A stretch of DNA of 6,760 nt from Cyanobacteriota bacterium. Lineage in GTDB: Bacteria; Cyanobacteriota; Cyanobacteriia; Leptolyngbyales; Leptolyngbyaceae. Position numbers and translations under genes: made by a program. Below are positions 5,821-6,760 of this stretch, piece by piece. Location of the stretch: NCBI GenBank assembly GCA_027482985.1, contig JAIXVO010000076.1, forward strand, positions 1 to 6,760. Reading direction: 5' to 3'. Position 1 is the first letter of the stretch. Each line of letters opens with the position of its first letter. Below the pieces are notes generated by a model. The model ran no database searches. It saw only the letters and a program-made list of their open reading frames with translations, and was not told the DNA's origin.

Positions 5821-6267
5821 CTAACTTATCACTCTTTCTTTAATAGGTTTGGCAGGGACACCGACAACAGTTTGACCTGGCAAAACATCTTTAGTTACAA
5901 CAGCATTTGCCCCTACAATCGCGCCCTTGCCAATAGTCAAGGTTTGATCTCCACGACCAATGATTTTAGCTCCTGCACCAACGACAACATCATCTTCAAG
6001 CACAATCTTATAGGGTGAGCCAATCCAGGTTTCAGTTGCCAGCGTCACATGCTGGAAGAGCTTGACTCGATGACCAATCCTAACATTAGGATGCACTACA
6101 ATGCCAAGCCCATAATGCTGTAATATTATGTCTTTTTCAATTTCAGCTTGATAGGGTAAAATCGCATGAAAAATTAAAAAGAGTATTCCCTTAAGAAGTC
6201 GAGCCAGCCACTCAAGCTTCATTTGATACAAATAACAGCTTAGCCACCAAAGATGAGAAGGAGTCAT
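5821..6267 (-). CDS. left-handed beta-helix acyltransferase (serine acetyltransferase-like, hexapeptide repeat)
   Basis: A 148-residue protein from ATG 6267. Hydrophobic and aromatic N-terminal residues (SHLWWLSCYL, then LLKGILFLIFHAILPY near 24-39) suggest membrane contact. They are followed by imperfect hexapeptide repeats: IVVHPNVRIG, VKLFQHVTLA, IVLEDDVVVGAGAKIIG, LTIGKGAIVGANAVVTKDV. It ends with the classic VVGVPAKPIKE. This is the CysE/WcaB-like acetyltransferase fold, usually a trimer using acetyl-CoA. H51 in LQHYGLGIVV aligns with the catalytic His of serine acetyltransferases, but the second CysE His (GDRHPKI) is replaced by a Ser-Pro-Tyr-Lys stretch. A sugar or polysaccharide O- or N-acetyltransferase is therefore more likely than cysteine synthesis, as its neighbours suggest. 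The ATG has AAGGA 8 nt upstream. An in-frame TTG at 6288 overlapping the previous stop is the weaker alternative. Confidence 0.88.
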   Translation of the reverse strand: MTPSHLWWLSCYLYQMKLEWLARLLKGILFLIFHAILPYQAEIEKDIILQHYGLGIVVHPNVRIGHRVKLFQHVTLATETWIGSPYKIVLEDDVVVGAGAKIIGRGDQTLTIGKGAIVGANAVVTKDVLPGQTVVGVPAKPIKERVIS

Positions 6268-6275
6268 TGTTAGTT

Positions 6276-6280
6276 TCCTT
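6276..6280 (-). promoter_or_regulatory. Shine-Dalgarno of the acyltransferase gene
   Basis: AAGGA on the minus strand (6280-6276) lies 8 nt before ATG 6267, a near-ideal spacing. It decides that start over the in-frame TTG at 6288, for which no such site is seen. Confidence 0.7.
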
Positions 6281-6284
6281 AGAT

Positions 6285-6760
6285 TCAAGACTTCCTAAAT
6301 TTGTCTATCAATTCCTGATAAAGAGCTTCATATTGTTGGACGACTGAATCCCAACTAAAGTCTTGAGCACGCAATAGTCCTTTTTGCTCATAAGACATTC
6401 TGAGTGTTTGATCTTGTAACAGACGAATGATTTGATTCCCCAGATCTTGATCTTCTGCTAAAATGCCGTATTTACCTACTGCTAAAACTTCTTTTGCTCC
6501 AGGATTAGGACTAGCTACTACGGCTGTACCAGATGCGATCGCTTCGACATAAGGAACACCAAATCCTTCGTAAGTACTGGGCATACAAAATACCCATGCT
6601 CGTTGGTATAACTCACACAACTTCTCTAAGGAGACCTTGCCAAAATTGATAATTCCTTCTCCTTCCATCGGCTGATCCGCTACAGTCCAGAGTTCTGCGT
6701 TAGGAATAGCAAAACGAATTTGATTCAAAAAAAAAAAAACAAAAAAGCTACCTCGCTTCC
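6285..6760 (-). CDS. GT4 family glycosyltransferase, C-terminal part (5' end outside window)
   Basis: The frame is open from the window edge to TGA at 6287-6285, giving 157 visible residues of the donor-binding half of a GT-B enzyme. Landmarks are KRG near the edge (the usual RKG/KKG loop), IPNAELWTVA, VSLEKLCELYQRAWVFCMPS, and the E-x7-E motif as E-GFGVPYV-E (codons 6569-6567 and 6545-6543), then SGTAVVASPNPGAKEVL. A closing helical segment SWDSVVQQYEALYQEL follows. The first in-frame TTG at 6728 should not be taken as a start: the residues before it align with the family, although four of them (FFFL) come from a 13-base homopolymer. The next gene starts 17 nt after this stop, so the three right-hand genes form an operon. 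It most likely adds a sugar in assembly of the same surface glycan. Substrate unknown. Confidence 0.88.
   Translation of the reverse strand, partial: KRGSFFVFFFLNQIRFAIPNAELWTVADQPMEGEGIINFGKVSLEKLCELYQRAWVFCMPSTYEGFGVPYVEAIASGTAVVASPNPGAKEVLAVGKYGILAEDQDLGNQIIRLLQDQTLRMSYEQKGLLRAQDFSWDSVVQQYEALYQELIDKFRKS
6727..6746. repeat. homopolymer tract (13 A, C, 6 A)
   Basis: Thirteen A (6727-6739), one C and six A (6741-6746) lie near the window end, inside the glycosyltransferase frame. On the coding strand they read as T-runs coding FFVFFFL. The frame is kept across it as written. Confidence 0.95.

Larger units (their letters stand above)
246..6542. repeat. dispersed HIP1 octamers GCGATCGC (19 copies)
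   Basis: Exact copies start at 246, 681, 822, 968, 1094, 1551, 1787, 2033, 2324, 2434, 2596, 3062, 3581, 4011, 4473, 4691, 4990, 5013 and 6535. About 0.1 would be expected by chance in this length. This is the highly iterated palindrome of cyanobacterial genomes. Only one copy lies right of 5020. Confidence 0.95.

Noticed and set aside
6268..6288. TTG start for the acyltransferase, overlapping the upstream stop as TTGA
   Set aside because: A good AAGGA lies 8 nt before the ATG at 6267, and no comparable site precedes the TTG.
6726..6728. TTG as the start of the right-edge glycosyltransferase
   Set aside because: The frame stays open to the window edge, the upstream residues fit the family, and half a GT-B enzyme beginning in its donor domain would not be functional. 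The gene is cut by the window.

Overview
The window looks cyanobacterial. The palindrome GCGATCGC (HIP1, a hallmark of many cyanobacterial genomes) occurs 19 times by hand count in 6.76 kb. The window also carries a DUF4058 gene and a Uma2 gene, two families greatly expanded in filamentous and other cyanobacteria. Genus cannot be told from the sequence alone. No rRNA, tRNA, CRISPR array, insertion sequence or phage gene was seen.

Layout. (A) Positions 1-3054, minus strand: three GT4-type glycosyltransferase genes, transcribed 3054 to 1. The last two are tandem paralogues, and the leftmost is cut by the window edge. (B) Positions 3174-4851: a convergent pair, a DUF4058 gene on the plus strand facing a Uma2-family PD-(D/E)XK nuclease-like gene on the minus strand. 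The Uma2 gene carries an in-frame 21-bp tandem repeat encoding a coiled-coil tail. (C) Positions 4852-5197: a gap with no convincing gene, rich in CGATCG. (D) Positions 5198-6760, minus strand: a tight operon of a GT4 glycosyltransferase (5' end off the window), a left-handed beta-helix acyltransferase and a class I SAM methyltransferase, with 17-nt gaps between genes.

Function. Blocks A and D read as parts of a surface-polysaccharide (exopolysaccharide, capsule or O-antigen) locus. Four glycosyltransferases would build a glycan or its lipid-linked repeat unit, while the acyltransferase and methyltransferase would decorate or cap it. The actual sugars and linkages cannot be read from the sequence. 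The DUF4058/Uma2 pair has no evident role in glycan synthesis and separates the two blocks.

The two glycan blocks differ in character. Block A is GC-richer, full of HIP1 and has no clear Shine-Dalgarno sequences. Block D is AT-richer, has one HIP1 site and has good Shine-Dalgarno sequences at both internal starts. This suggests different histories. No clearly new system is demonstrated. The items most worth a second look are the DUF4058/Uma2 pair with its shared E-L-L-S-P motif, the repeat-like C-terminal tail of the methyltransferase, the 13-nt homopolymer inside the right-edge glycosyltransferase, and the tandem glycosyltransferase paralogues.
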